DNA of 64,000 nt, from positions 323,017,906-323,081,905 of the forward strand of contig NC_073692.1 in the NCBI RefSeq assembly GCF_029784155.1. Reading direction: 5' to 3'. Shown here in pieces: positions 44,933 to 56,262 of this stretch (position 1 is the stretch's first letter; each line of letters starts with the position of its first letter). The position numbers and the translations under genes are program-made. The notes under the pieces were generated by a model. The model was not told where the DNA came from, ran no database searches, and saw nothing but the letters and a program-made list of their open reading frames with translations. Source of the DNA: Uranotaenia lowii. Taxonomy: Eukaryota > Arthropoda > Insecta > Diptera > Culicidae.

Positions 44933-46502
44933 TCTATATATATATAAATGAATGTTTGTCTGTCTGTCTGTTCCCTATAGACTCGGAAACTACTGAACCG
45001 ATCATCGTCAAAACTGGCATCTGAGGGTTTTTGAGGCCGGGGATGGTTTCTGTAATAGTCAAAACTCCATCCGACTTAAGGGAGGGGGGGCTTCCATACA
45101 AAATTTGTAGTTTTTTGAAACGAATTAAAGTCATGACATCCATTTTCTCGAGATTTTTTCTTCCTTTGGGCGGTTTGTTATTCGTCTCTATGGTCGAGGC
45201 GTCGCGAGCCAACGTCGCAAAACGATAGTAACCCAGGCATAGCATACTGATCAGTGGGAATATTTTGGCGCGTATTTCTCAACCAAGCATATTTTCTTTG
45301 AGGGGTTTGTTTTTCGTCTCCATGGGCGAGCAAACGTCGTCGCAAGAGAATAGTAACCAAAGCACACTGTTCATTGATTGCTGGAAAATTTAACAATAAG
45401 GCGCCTGTTTCTCAAACACGTGGGGGCGATATGCAACCTACATGCACGTGCACGATGCACAGCACGTGGTAATAAATGACGCCTAGATGTGACACGAATT
45501 GGTATTTTATCAATCGAATCAAAACCAATTGAAAGATTTGCAAAAATACTTCCATATTTAGTTCGTGTTAATGTAGGTAGCATTCGACTTTTCATTCAAG
45601 GAACATTAGAACATGTTCAAACGTTCAACTTTTCCTGTTCAAAAAAAAATAAAAATTATGTTTTCTTCTAGAAATTGTTACTTCGGCCCAAATACACAAC
45701 TGAAACGAATTAAGAAATGAAAATGGGAGCTTTTTATTTTGAATAATTCTGAAATAACCATCGTACTTTTTGCTTACATACCAATTCAAGTACTTACTTA
45801 ACATGAAAAGTGTTTTTGTGTTACATGGCTGCATAAGAGTGACTTTTGATCCGCTCCGTTTTTGAAAAGCGAGACTTTAGAACTGATATACCCTTACAGT
45901 GTTAAGAACAATATTCCCTCCTGTCAACTTACACGGTGGGGCAAGGGCAAACGTCGAACTTTTAAGAAATTCATTTTCAAAATGATTCAATATGTTGGAA
46001 AGACCAGAAGGGGTATTCCGAATGTTGAAACTGAAGCGGATATTGAAAATTCTTAAATGTCTTTGTAAATGAAGGTCATACCCTTTGAACAGCATTCGTT
46101 AAAAGTGGAGTTACAAACATAAATTTATCGAGCCGGTTAAATTTGCCTACCCTCTTCAAGCAGTGGGGGACCAAATTGAAAAAGATGGGAGAGCTCCCAT
46201 GTAAATTTATGATAAAGAGCTTTTCAAAGAAGGGACCATATTTAAAATGGTTTTTTTGGGTACAGAGTACAAATTTCAGATCTTGAAAAACGAGTTTAGA
46301 GATCAAGTTTCAGTAAATAATATATACCATCTTTGAATTGCAATTAAGAACTGCAGCTCCAGCTCTCATTTCAAAGTTGTTGATTCTGAAGTATGATGAG
46401 GTTTGATTTAAAAAAAATGCTCTCTTGAATCTAAATTTGAATAAATTTTTACAAATTATGTTTATTTCCGGAAGGTGTAGCAAAGCACAACGGGTCAGCT
46501 AG
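44933..46502 (+). mobile_element. Non-autonomous Helitron, 1570 bp
   Basis: It starts TCTATATATATATAAATGAA and ends CAACGGGTCAGCTAG, inserted exactly between A (44932) and T (46503). It splits the right terminal repeat of the DD37E copy, whose sequence ...GACCGTATCA resumes as TCCTT after the Helitron. The 3' end shares CGGGTCAGCTAG with the Helitron at 34556. Minus-strand and plus-strand frames inside lack Rep or helicase motifs. Confidence 0.85.
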
Positions 46503-46509
46503 TCCTTTA

Positions 46510-48166
46510 ATAAAATTAATCGTTGTTTGGCATTAATTTCTCAGTAAGAGATCAAGAATGTTATTTCGACAGCAAAAAATTTTTTTCGCTACTTCTTTCG
46601 CGATTTAAGCAAATTGGTAAAACAATAATGTGTTTATATCAAGCTCTTCCCTCGAAAAAAAAACCCTGCATTTAATTATTCAGTGTACCTACTTAGAAAA
46701 CTACAAATAAAAAATCCAAATTGTTTTCAATTATAACAGACAAAAATTTAGACGGAATTTGACGAAATATAGATAGATTTTTTACTATCGAGGTTGATTT
46801 TCTAGACGGCAGGCTATTTGTTAAATCTGGAAAATGGAAGTTCTAAATGACGATCCAAGCTACCAGAAATTCCATAGCTACGAAAAACCTTACTCAGCCC
46901 CATTATTGATCTGAACTTGGTTTTATGCAGCCTTAAATTTAAGCTCTCATCGATATTTTGAAGTTCAAAACAAGTCTAAAGAACCTTTCCTTTAATCGTA
47001 AAACGAGCAAAAAACACTCTCTATTTAAATTTCTTCCTAGGCATCAGCTCATATCACCTTATCTTGATAATTTGCTATGTTAAGTACATTATGTCGCCAT
47101 GTTGCAGCGCGCCGGATCCCAAGCTTGACCAATTTTCCGAGATTTTGCTCAATTTGCTGCTCGATTGCTTTTTCCCAACATTCTACATATATCGCATCAG
47201 ATGGCATATAAATCACTTTTGCAATTTTCAAGTTCACCAATGAGTAGATATGATTTACTCAAGAGTATTGGGCAGTTGGCTTGATTTAAGTTAAAATGTG
47301 ACTTTGGGTTGCTTGGAGATTTTTGCAAAAAAGAGCATTACAATATTTCTTTTAGTGTGTGTTTATTGGGATTATTTGTTTAAAAAAATCGTTATCGTTT
47401 TTTACTTTTACGACTAAGTCTTCAGACGAACAAAGCCGATTAAATATTCCAAGATTTTTAACAATATTTCAGAAGAAAAAAAAAATCTAGTCTCAATAAA
47501 TCCATAAGGGTTGCAATGGATGCTTGGAAAGAATGTCATAATCGAATTTTGAAAACCGATCATAATCATTTTTTAGATTGGCTAAAAGAAAAATGAAAGA
47601 AAAATTTCAGCTCAATCGGACTTGATTTAGGGGTGCCTCAAATTGCTCAAATTCACCAAAAATCATTTATTTTGAAACCAAAAAGTCAAGAGTTCAGGAT
47701 TAAATAGGCCAGTTTTTCCGGGCTAGGATACCTCACCATATATCAAGGAAGATAAATCACATTGCTTGCTGTAGATGACTAATGAACAATTTGTGTCGTA
47801 TAAACTTGGTTTCAAGAATTCTCAAGATTTTTCAATCGTTCTCCGGGATTTGGGTTTTCCGATATTCTTTACTCTCCAGAATTCCTGGTTGAGAATTCCT
47901 AGGATGGTCAGTATCCATTGGGCATTCCCATTAATTCCCACTTAAAGAACGCTTATATTTCATCGTCCTGATTAATCTTTAAAGTTTAGACTAGACAAAA
48001 AATATCACGAAATTGATTGCATTAAATTAAATTTTAAAAAAATTTGTATAACATCACATTCACATCCAAATTTTCTCAGAAATATCTATAAGGGGTAAAA
48101 TTCATCCAAACTACACTTTTAATACCTGACCACTTGAAATTCTACGTAAATAGGATTGGTGTACAT
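46510..48166. other. Intron stretch, nothing firm
   Basis: AT-rich with scattered repeat-like phrases. A minus-strand frame at 47049-47240 (63 codons) lies in a patch of balanced composition but has no domain. Confidence 0.35.
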
Positions 48167-48168
48167 TA

Positions 48169-48911
48169 GACTGCCCGAAATTTGTATGAGAAATTTCAAG
48201 CTTGTGAAATGTTATGCGCTGCTAGCTTAAATTGATGCTAGGCCTAGTACAATGTCTCATGCCAAATTTCCGCCAGATCGGATCAGGGGAAGGGGTTGCT
48301 CAACGAGCCTTAAGTTTGTATGAAATTTTGGGACATTTTGTTTGGGAGGAGCACGACAATCCAGTTTTTCATGAATAGCTTAGGTCCCCTTCGGCCGATT
48401 TTTTTTTTTGAAACGGTTTTTCTATGACAAATATTTTATCAGAAGACTGCATTTCGATTCGACTTTAGATAAAAAAGTTATCAAAGTTAAAAAATGGGGT
48501 AACTTTTTTGAGGGTGATGTTCATCACTGTTAATGCTGCGTCAAAATGTTCGAGGCAGTGTCTCTCATTATCTCATTAGATAACTATTTTTTAAGCTTAA
48601 TAACTTTTGTGTCTTAACTTGAATCGAAATGCAGTCTTCGGATGAAATATTTGTCATAGTTTAAGCTTTAAGAAAAACCGCTTTTAAAACAAATCGGTCG
48701 AAGGAGACTAAAGTTATTATGAAAAACTGGATTTTCGTGCTCCTCCCGAACAAAATGTCCCAAAATCCCATACAAACTTAAGGCTCGTTGAGCGACCCCT
48801 TCCCGTGATCCGATCTGACCCAAATTTGGCATGAGTCCTTGTACTAGACCTAGGATCAATTTAAGCCTGCAGCGCATAACTTTTTCAAATGTCGGGCCAA
48901 TTGGAGCACTC
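48169..48911. mobile_element. Foldback element family F1, complete copy (743 bp)
   Basis: The two arms (about 48169-48530 and 48560-48911) are inverted copies: GTTATGCGCTGC against GCAGCGCATAAC, CTCAACGAGCCTTAAGTTTG against CAAACTTAAGGCTCGTTGAG, ACATTTTGTTTGGGAGGAGC against GCTCCTCCCGAACAAAATGT. The tips GACTGC and GCACTC are flanked by TA (48167-48168, 48912-48913). A truncated relative lies at 22196-22630. There is no coding capacity. Confidence 0.85.
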
Positions 48912-49199
48912 TAGTGGACATTTTAAAAATATAGTTTCTTCTTATTGCAAGTACAGAGGTGTGCGAAAAAATAGCAGCGCCACTTGTCTCTACGCAAATT
49001 GTTTTCAACTAGAGATGTACCGAATACCGAATATTGACCTTTTCAACTATTCAGCCGAAAATTCGGTCGAATATTCTGTCGACTTTTTCATAAAAATACA
49101 ATAGCGATGATTTGAATTCCCTTCTATTTCTTCCATTTTAATGTCCCTCACGAACTAAATTAGGGACAAAACAAACAAGAGTGAAAGTGAAAGAAAATT
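48912..49199. other. Short unassigned stretch
   Basis: No gene or element recognised between the foldback element and the next repeat. Confidence 0.3.
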
Positions 49200-49440
49200 A
49201 CTTGATATAAAAAGTTTTCATTGATTCACAGCAGCAGTGTTTAAATCGTATCTTAGGATTTAACAATTTTTATTATTTTGATTTTTTTTTTTTTCAATCA
49301 ATTCAAAGAGAAATTTGAGAGTTTTATTCCATTTGGCAAATAATAATGAATAAATCCGAACAAAGTCCGGGAAGTTTTGAACAATATCTGGGCATCCCGG
49401 ACAGATTTGACTCATCTGGAATTCTTTATTGGATCTGGAA
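49200..49440 (-). repeat. Dispersed repeat family R3, copy 2
   Basis: Inverted counterpart of 22640-22890 (TCCGGGAAGTTTTGAACAAT, AATGAATAAATCCG, TTGATTCACAGC). Its end carries a tandem duplicate of TCTGGAATTCTTTATTGG (49419-49455). Confidence 0.6.
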
Positions 49441-49565
49441 TTCTTTATTGGGTAATCAATTTGTTAGAAGTGCGCGCGCTATCTGTATATGTGAGTGCAG
49501 TTGGTCGACCATTGTTTATTTTTGATGCAAACAATGAAATTTATTATTATTATTTATTATTATTT

Positions 49566-49808
49566 GCCGCAGTCCGTGGCGTAGAGGATAGCTCTCCAGT
49601 CTTCTAAGCCAACGGTCATGAGATCGAATCCCGGTCACGGCATACATAGTACATTTTCTGTGGGTTGGTGGTTTTAGCATTTGTAAGATGCTAGCCATCA
49701 TATCCTTGAAAGATGTACGCTTAGAGTTAAGTAAAAGGAGTCTCTTCGAGGAAACATCAGGTTTCATTGAGATTCTGTATGTGTTTGTGTTCGTTTAAAA
49801 AAAAAAAT
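49566..49808 (+). mobile_element. tRNA-derived SINE (family S2), full copy
   Basis: A box TGGCGTAGAGG (49577-49587) and B box GATCGAATCC (49622-49631) are followed by a tRNA-unrelated body and an A-run tail after GTGTTCGTTT. The same family occurs on the minus strand at 51215-51457 and, split by a transposon, at 28680-30150. Confidence 0.85.
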
Positions 49809-50640
49809 ATTTCTTTTATAACTGTTAAAGGAGTTATTTGCTCACTGTGGTGTCTTCAGATGAAAGTTGCTTCATAAATTGAAATAAACAATGATATTTT
49901 TGCAGAAAATTAGATGTTGCAGACGGTAGTTTTAGACTCTATTTAAAGCTTATTTACAATTTTTAATGTTAAAAGTCATTACTAAAAAATCTTGATGCGT
50001 TTTTATGTGCTATTTTATTATTTTTGTTGAAAACAACAGAGTAACAACAGAGCTTTAAAATATGGTTTTATTTTGAAATTTCGTAAAAAATAATCAAATT
50101 TTCAAGTTTTGACAAGATCTAAAGGCCCTCAGCGCACCACCCTTTAGATATTTAAAACAAATCCCTATACCTAAAATTTTTCACTGAAAAATTAAGTTTG
50201 AAATGATTATATAGTTTTTTCAATTTTTTTTTTATATTTTATAAATTTACCAAAATCATTTGAAATTACTGATCAGAACACAAAAGTTTTCAAATTAGTA
50301 GTTCTTTTTTAAATTGATTGAATCTTAACATTCAAATAGAATCATCCTATAACTAACATGATTATATTACTCTTTTATAGGGAGAATTTATAATTTCTTG
50401 CAATTTTTTCAGACACCACTGTAAGTACATCGTAGTTCTTGCAACAATAATTATTTACTTGAACAATAAATATAAGAATCTGTTATTGATTCGTTTGAAA
50501 AATTTTTGAAGATGAAATCAATCATTGGTGTTTTAATTTTAACCCACAGATGTGAAAACATTCAAAGTATAGAGAAATTCTTTAAAAAACATTGGTTTGA
50601 AATATGAACCAGTAAATTGTTTTAATATACATAAGTCACT
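49809..50640. other. AT-rich intron stretch
   Basis: Nothing recognised. Confidence 0.4.
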
Positions 50641-51214
50641 GTTCCGGCGAAGTCACAACAAACAGCGGCCCACAACAAATAATAATGATAAAATACGAAG
50701 ACATCAATGAATTACAAACAAAATTCGAAGAAATACGAAAAAATGTTGAGTGAAATAGAAATAAGGGAATAAATTCGATGTAAATAGTACACATAAAACA
50801 TGAATTTCACCAAACACAATTTCACACAACACACAACACAAAACATTGAATTGCCAACACTGCACACTCACACCATAGATTTAAGAGTGAGAAAAAAACA
50901 TGACGAAAAAGTGATAAGTGAATTCCAATACTAGTGTAAAAGTGACATGTATATTTATTTATGCTTCAATAAAAATCATTTTTCAAACTTATTCGCGTGC
51001 AACGGTCATGTTTTTCTGCTACCGGAAGTTCGTTTCGTTTCGGCCTTTTGTTAGCTTCGCGATCGCTGGTCGATTGATGACCATTGTTGCTTCCTGCTTC
51101 AGCCGTTTGGGACCCAATTCCTGGAACAACAATAACGGAATCCTGCGTCCGTACAGTCACTATAAAATTATTCATATATTTCAAACAAACTTCTGGTAGC
51201 ATATACAACTTTTT
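50641..51214. other. Unassigned block of balanced composition next to a SINE
   Basis: An A/C-rich stretch with many ACACAAC phrases (50790-50880) is followed by a GC-richer segment (50990-51150). On the minus strand the latter reads 'VRTQDSVIVVPGIGSQTAEA' within a 93-codon frame that continues into the SINE. It may be a fragment of a retroelement 5' region; no known motif was found. Confidence 0.3.
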
Positions 51215-51457
51215 TTTTAAAAAAAAAACGAACACAAACACATACAAGATCTCAATGAAACTTGATGTTTCCTCGAAGAGATTCCCTTTTTCTTAATTCT
51301 AAGCGTACATCTTTCAAGGATATGATGGCTAGCATCTTACAAATGCTAAAACCACCAAACCACAGAAAGTGTACTATGTGTGCCGTGACCGGGACTCGAT
51401 CTCATACCCGCTGGCTTAGATGACTGGAAGGCTATCCTCTAGTCCACGGTCGGCGGC
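51215..51457 (-). mobile_element. tRNA-derived SINE (family S2), minus-strand copy
   Basis: Reverse complement of the 49566 copy: B box (complement 51392-51401), A box (complement 51436-51446), body with GATGGCTAGCATCTTACAAA, tail at the T-run near 51215. Confidence 0.85.
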
Positions 51458-52278
51458 ACATAATCTTCATAAGTTGATCTCCAATCCACGGTCTTCCAAA
51501 AAATTGATCTTGAAATAATTAGCAGTTTGATTATCATACAGACTACAGTTTTAGTTAAACATAATTGAATATTTAATGGCTTATTTCTTTTTCAGGGGTC
51601 TCTACCAAAGATTGAATCTTGTAGGACTCCCAATGGATTCAGGAAATTATCCATTTACTCCAATTACTACTTTTCAAGAACGTATTCTGGATTCCAGACT
51701 AAAAACAAACACTCTTTTTGAAAAATAATGTGAATCTTTTAAGAAACGAATTTTAAGTAAAAAAAATACATTAAACTGGCACTTATCGTTACTTTTTTCT
51801 TCTTTTTATATCGATTAACAATAAGTTCGTACTTTATATATAAACACTCTTGAAATTTCAAGTATTTTTACCGGATCTACACAGAGCCTTTCCAAGGTTT
51901 ATTTTCCTCAACCGAACCAAATGTTCAAAATCAACCGAAACAGTAACAGCTCATTTACACAACCAAATACCGAAGCCCGTTCGTCTGGCGTAGCTTCCGA
52001 TAATTGCATTTATGCATGCTGTTTCGATATGCCAAACTTCACTCTCGATCTCGTTATCGAGTTATGCATATGTGCTGCCAGTTGCCCGCAATTTCTGACG
52101 CACTGTGTGTTTGGAAAAAGTGTGTCAATTTCGTGGAACATGTTGCATAACCGGACATTTTCTTTCAACGGAACTTGCGGATAATTCTGATCTAAAATAT
52201 GTAAAATAATAAAATTTGGTCTTTATAGATAGATTGAAAATTAACATATTTTAATAAACAAACCCTTCAAACAGTCAA
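51458..52278. other. Intron stretch with a GC-richer patch
   Basis: The patch 51890-52190 is non-repetitive and of balanced composition; the 87-codon frame 51921-52184 shows no domain or signal. Nothing else recognised. Confidence 0.3.
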
Positions 52279-52279
52279 A

Positions 52280-52302
52280 TGTTGTTGTTGTTGTTGTTGT
52301 TG
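52280..52302 (-). repeat. (CAA)n 3' tail of the CR1-like element
   Basis: GTT trinucleotide array on the plus strand, seven units, following AATAAAT on the element strand; marks the priming end of reverse transcription. Confidence 0.85.
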
Positions 52303-52444
52303 ATTTATTTGTCTCGTGGCGTAAAGGTTAACCTTTTTTAAAATTGCCACTATCGGGGTAACTTAGTACACATGGTTATTACATTTTATCATCCTAGCAC
52401 TTTAACTTTTAAACTACTCTTATTTAATCCGAATACAAATTAAA

Positions 52445-55309
52445 TTAATTACGGCTCCAAAACTCTAGACAGCCCCTCTTAAAAATTGCTTCCTGTATCG
52501 TTCGTTTTAATGTGGAAGGTAGCGAATTCCAGTGAACCACACCTCGCACGAAGAATGATTTTGAATAGGTTGATGAGTAATTCGTTGGGATGATCAGATT
52601 TTGCAACCGTTGCCCTCGGGATGACAGTAGCTTGCTGGAAAGTGTTGGCGGGTTTCCTGTTGTAATAAGCTTGCGTATAAATAAACAGGAGCGATGAGCG
52701 TACAGGTTTTCCAATGGACAGCCAATTAAGTTTTTCTGAAGGTGACTAACATGTGCGAATCTATCCAAGCCATAGACGAAGCGTACGCAGCAGTTGAGAG
52801 CCACACGAAGCCTGTTGAAACTTGTGGCACTTGGGTTCACATGCAATAGATCGCCAAACAGGAAATGAGGTAGGATTAACGCTTTAAACAGATTCAGTCG
52901 GGTGTCACGAGGAGCCAATATCGCGCTGCTTCGCAATAAACGAAGACTCGCGTACACCTTACCGCATTGTTGGTTGATTAACTTGTCCCACTGAAGATCG
53001 GTTTGGAACACGAAACCAAGATTCTGTGCACTTTCCGTCCAGTTTATAACCTGATCACCCAAAGTGATGGCTTCCAGTGGGGTCACGTTCCGTCGTCTTC
53101 CGTTGAGAAAAAGTGCTTTACTTTTTGTTGGATTGACAAGAAGTTGGTTCTGCTGGGACCATTCCTCGATACTTTTGAGATCTTCGTTGACCATGGTGAT
53201 AATCTCACGTCCACAAGGACCTAAACGGCCAATATGCAGTTGAACATCGTCGGCGTAGAGTTGGATTGAACAATACTTAAGAACACCAGGCAGGTCGTTC
53301 ACATGACAGCAAAAAAGAAGTGGGCCAATAACGGAGCCTTGAGGCACTCCAGAGGGTACCGCGCCACGTCCTGACTGCTGTTCCCCACAGAAAACCGTTT
53401 GAGATCTTCCTACCAAGTAGGATTCAATGAGAGTTACAGCGGAATCAGAAAAATTGAACTGCGTGCTTAGCTTGTGACAGAGTTTGTCATGTGGAATAGT
53501 GTCAAATGCCTTAGAAAAATCAAGTAGCACCAAAATGGCTGTGCCTTTTTTGTCCATCACGCGAGCTAGCTCATCATATACGTGAAGTGCGGCAGTTTTG
53601 ATGCTGTGGCCCTTACGGAAACCAGCTTGGTGTGCGCTGAGGAGTTCATTTTCCGCGATAAAACTTGACATCTGTTGCTTTAATAGTTTTTCGAATGCTT
53701 TAGAAATGGCGCATAGGATACTTATTGGCCGAAGATTGCTTATTGAGCTCAAATGTGGTTTTTTCCGCAGTGGTATAATTTTGGCGTGCTTCCAAGTTGT
53801 AGGAAAAACTGACGTTTCGATGATCTGGTTAAATAAATGAGTGATTTGTCCTACTACAAATGGAAGTATGATTTTTATAAACTTAATCGGTAGACCATCA
53901 AGACCCGTTGCGTTGGATTTGACATCTCTTATGGCATTGACGACCTCCCACCATTGAACAGATCGAAAGGAGAAATTGTTTGATGAAACTCGGGATGCCC
54001 TTCTTTCGTGGATATCTGTTTCGTTTTGTACGTAATTGGACAGAAAAGTTCGATTTACTTCGTCGGGATCCAAATCGCAGATTTGGGTGGATCTCTCCTT
54101 GCCTACGCCAACGGTTTTGAGTCGCTTCCATAAAATCGAAGAAGGCAAACGACTGTCCAAGAAATTTGCGAAAAACTGTCGTTTTGCTATAAATACCAAA
54201 GAATTAACTTTGTTTCTGAGTTGTTGGAAACGACTTCGAGCCAACGCTTTGTTTGCTGTAGGAGCAAAACGCCAGTCTCTATAACTCAAATCGCGTTCCA
54301 ACATTGCTTTGGCGATTTCGTCATTAAACCATGGATTGCATACCTTTCGGCGTTTACGTTTGCGCAATGGAATGCATCTGTCGTGAATCAACTGCAAGTG
54401 ATTGTTGAAAAATGTTATTAATTGGTTTGGATCATCCATTTCGTAAAACTCATTCCAAGGGACACAGAAGATGTTATTTTCTAAAGCTCTGAAGTCTAAG
54501 CGCATGTAGTCACGGAACATTTCCACTTTAGGTGTGATCGTCGTATCAATATCCAATGAACCATAGATAAGGTCGTGGTGAGATAATGTTGGGAAGCTCA
54601 CCTGGTTGAAACGGAGCACATTTCTATTACTGCTAGTTACAAAAAGATCCAACTGAGAGCACCCATCTGCATGGAAAAACGTAGGCTCAACACCGACGGA
54701 AGAAAGTGAAAAATTTGTGAAAACATCCTCCAGGTTCGAGCGTTTCCTACTTGGCCTTGAGAGATCTGTATTAAAATCTCCGACTAATATAATACAGCTG
54801 TAACGGATGGCATATTCTTCCAACTTATCAGAGAGAAATTGAGAACAATCATTATCCGGTGGGTTGTAAATGCACAAAACAAGTATTTTTTCTCCGCCCA
54901 AGTTTAACTCCAACCCAATACATTCAGTTTTGTCCACCGTGTTCATTGTTAGCTGTGAATTGAATACAGTTATGCATGATATATTTTGTTTTACGTAGAC
55001 CAGTAGGCCGCCACCTCGCCGATAACCTCTGTCGTTCCGAAAAGTTGTGAACCCGGGAATTCCAACACTACGGTTGCTGTTTTTAGTGGACAACCAGGAT
55101 TCCGTGAAACAGGCAACCGAAATTTTGGAATTTAACAAAAGCTCCTTTACTTCGTCGAATTTTGTAGAATTCCGAGCTAAGATACTCTGGGCGTTTCCAT
55201 GGCAAACATTTAATTTCCCAAACGGTAATGAGGCATTCAAAACTGCACTGATGATGTGCGTTGAGGTGTGGTTGTTACAATTAAGAGTCATGTGTAATAG
55301 GGAAAGCAA
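52445..55309 (-). CDS. CR1-like ORF2: endonuclease and reverse transcriptase
   Basis: 954 residues, uninterrupted. The N-terminal apurinic-like (EEP) endonuclease spans about 35-250, with the Asn of 'GNAQS' (39), Glu of 'FTESWL' (70), 'GDFNTD' (177-182) and the C-terminal 'SHHD' (243-246). The reverse transcriptase spans about 495-770, with 'NLRPISIL', 'QAGFRKGHS', 'LLDFSKAFDTIPHD' (595-608), 'SGVPQGSVIGPLL' (653-665) and the catalytic 'YADD' (685-688). A C-terminal extension without RNase H follows. All catalytic residues of both enzymes that can be checked by eye are present, so the protein may be active: it nicks the target and copies its own RNA there. A second Met at residue 7 is an alternative start. 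Confidence 0.93.
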   Translation of the reverse strand: MLSLLHMTLNCNNHTSTHIISAVLNASLPFGKLNVCHGNAQSILARNSTKFDEVKELLLNSKISVACFTESWLSTKNSNRSVGIPGFTTFRNDRGYRRGGGLLVYVKQNISCITVFNSQLTMNTVDKTECIGLELNLGGEKILVLCIYNPPDNDCSQFLSDKLEEYAIRYSCIILVGDFNTDLSRPSRKRSNLEDVFTNFSLSSVGVEPTFFHADGCSQLDLFVTSSNRNVLRFNQVSFPTLSHHDLIYGSLDIDTTITPKVEMFRDYMRLDFRALENNIFCVPWNEFYEMDDPNQLITFFNNHLQLIHDRCIPLRKRKRRKVCNPWFNDEIAKAMLERDLSYRDWRFAPTANKALARSRFQQLRNKVNSLVFIAKRQFFANFLDSRLPSSILWKRLKTVGVGKERSTQICDLDPDEVNRTFLSNYVQNETDIHERRASRVSSNNFSFRSVQWWEVVNAIRDVKSNATGLDGLPIKFIKIILPFVVGQITHLFNQIIETSVFPTTWKHAKIIPLRKKPHLSSISNLRPISILCAISKAFEKLLKQQMSSFIAENELLSAHQAGFRKGHSIKTAALHVYDELARVMDKKGTAILVLLDFSKAFDTIPHDKLCHKLSTQFNFSDSAVTLIESYLVGRSQTVFCGEQQSGRGAVPSGVPQGSVIGPLLFCCHVNDLPGVLKYCSIQLYADDVQLHIGRLGPCGREIITMVNEDLKSIEEWSQQNQLLVNPTKSKALFLNGRRRNVTPLEAITLGDQVINWTESAQNLGFVFQTDLQWDKLINQQCGKVYASLRLLRSSAILAPRDTRLNLFKALILPHFLFGDLLHVNPSATSFNRLRVALNCCVRFVYGLDRFAHVSHLQKNLIGCPLENLYAHRSCLFIRKLITTGNPPTLSSKLLSSRGQRLQNLIIPTNYSSTYSKSFFVRGVVHWNSLPSTLKRTIQEAIFKRGCLEFWSRN

Positions 55310-55431
55310 TTTTTAGGGGGCTGAAGGTAAGCGATTTGCAACTCTATTTTAAAACACATTCTACTACTAACAGGTTTAGAAAAACAATAACTAAAAAACG
55401 ACTTGTGATCGAAAAATAACTGGGTACTTAG

Positions 55432-56262
55432 CTACAAATATTGTCCAAGTTGCCCCTCGTTCCGGATCGCTGCTGGTGGTCCGTCGATTGTCCGTTTCAC
55501 GTAAACGACACCCATTTTCGAATACACCGAAACCAACTTCCCGGCCTTCTTCAGTTGTAGAGCAGCTGCCTTGATTTTGCGAGCCTCGATGGGAAGGTTC
55601 TCGTTGATGTAGAAACGTCGATTTGAGTCAATACCAAGATGAGAGAGCTGCAGGTCACGTTTCCGGAGATAGGCGCTGTAGAAGTCGTCTCGATTGTTCC
55701 GAAGCGCAAACTGAATCAAAATCAAGCTCTGATTTTGAGGGCCCGATTTCAGCCGTCTGACGTCAACTGTCGGTGTGTTGTTTCTAGGTAGGCCAACGTG
55801 ATCCCACATTGCGGCAAAATATTCAGCGAGGTTTTCATTTGGAAGAAACGGAATCCCACTAGCAATTAGTTCGTTTCTGTTCACAATACCACCAAATTCA
55901 TTGGAGATTTCTTCGACCTTCGTACCCAATGCACGCAAAGCTTCTTCGTTGCGGCTGAAACGATTCGTGCAGTCTTCTTTGATCGTGTTGACATCACGGG
56001 AAACCAGATCGAGTTTGCTATCCAATTCAGCTTTCACTGCGTCGATTTTGCCATTGATAGAATCAATACGTTCGAAAGTTTTGGTAAATTGTTCGTTTAT
56101 GGCTTGAAGTACGGCTTCCAGAGTCAGAGTTTTGGCGGTTCCTTCGGTATCGTCGTCGGATCGGATTCGCTTGGCATTTGTTTTGGTTTCATTGCTGCTG
56201 ATGGCTGATGATGGTGGAGTACGTGAAACCGACATAGTGCAACTTTTTGAAGTGCGTATCAC
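55432..56262 (-). CDS. CR1-like ORF1: coiled-coil nucleic-acid chaperone
   Basis: 276 residues, uninterrupted. The N-terminal 40 residues are Ser/Thr-rich and basic (KRIRSDDD). Residues about 45-125 form a heptad-rich coiled coil, expected to trimerise or dimerise the protein. A globular part follows with 'NELIASGIPFLPNENL' (about 130-145), 'SLILIQFALRNNRDDFYSAYL' type strand-helix (about 179-199) and 'NRRFYINENLP' (about 214-224). This layout is that of the ORF1 proteins of insect CR1-like elements, often mislabelled as PHD or zinc-finger proteins although no Cys/His cluster is present here. It would bind element RNA. Met10 is an alternative start. Confidence 0.85.
   Translation of the reverse strand: MIRTSKSCTMSVSRTPPSSAISSNETKTNAKRIRSDDDTEGTAKTLTLEAVLQAINEQFTKTFERIDSINGKIDAVKAELDSKLDLVSRDVNTIKEDCTNRFSRNEEALRALGTKVEEISNEFGGIVNRNELIASGIPFLPNENLAEYFAAMWDHVGLPRNNTPTVDVRRLKSGPQNQSLILIQFALRNNRDDFYSAYLRKRDLQLSHLGIDSNRRFYINENLPIEARKIKAAALQLKKAGKLVSVYSKMGVVYVKRTIDGPPAAIRNEGQLGQYL

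Larger units (their letters stand above)
42048..46507 (+). mobile_element. Deleted DD37E element carrying two nested transposons
   Basis: The left part (42048-42228) matches the first 180 bp of the element at 28754 (GTGATACG..AAAATTTGGTCAA, CTTGACGT, AACACCC.TCAT..TTGAAGGTGTGTG and ATGCC.TCCAAGGAAGAAGA). The element resumes at 44539 with the helix-turn-helix code and the 3' end, and the last few bases of its right terminus (TCCTT, then TA) reappear at 46503 after a Helitron. Insertions at 42229-44538 and 44933-46502 therefore sit inside it. Confidence 0.85.
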
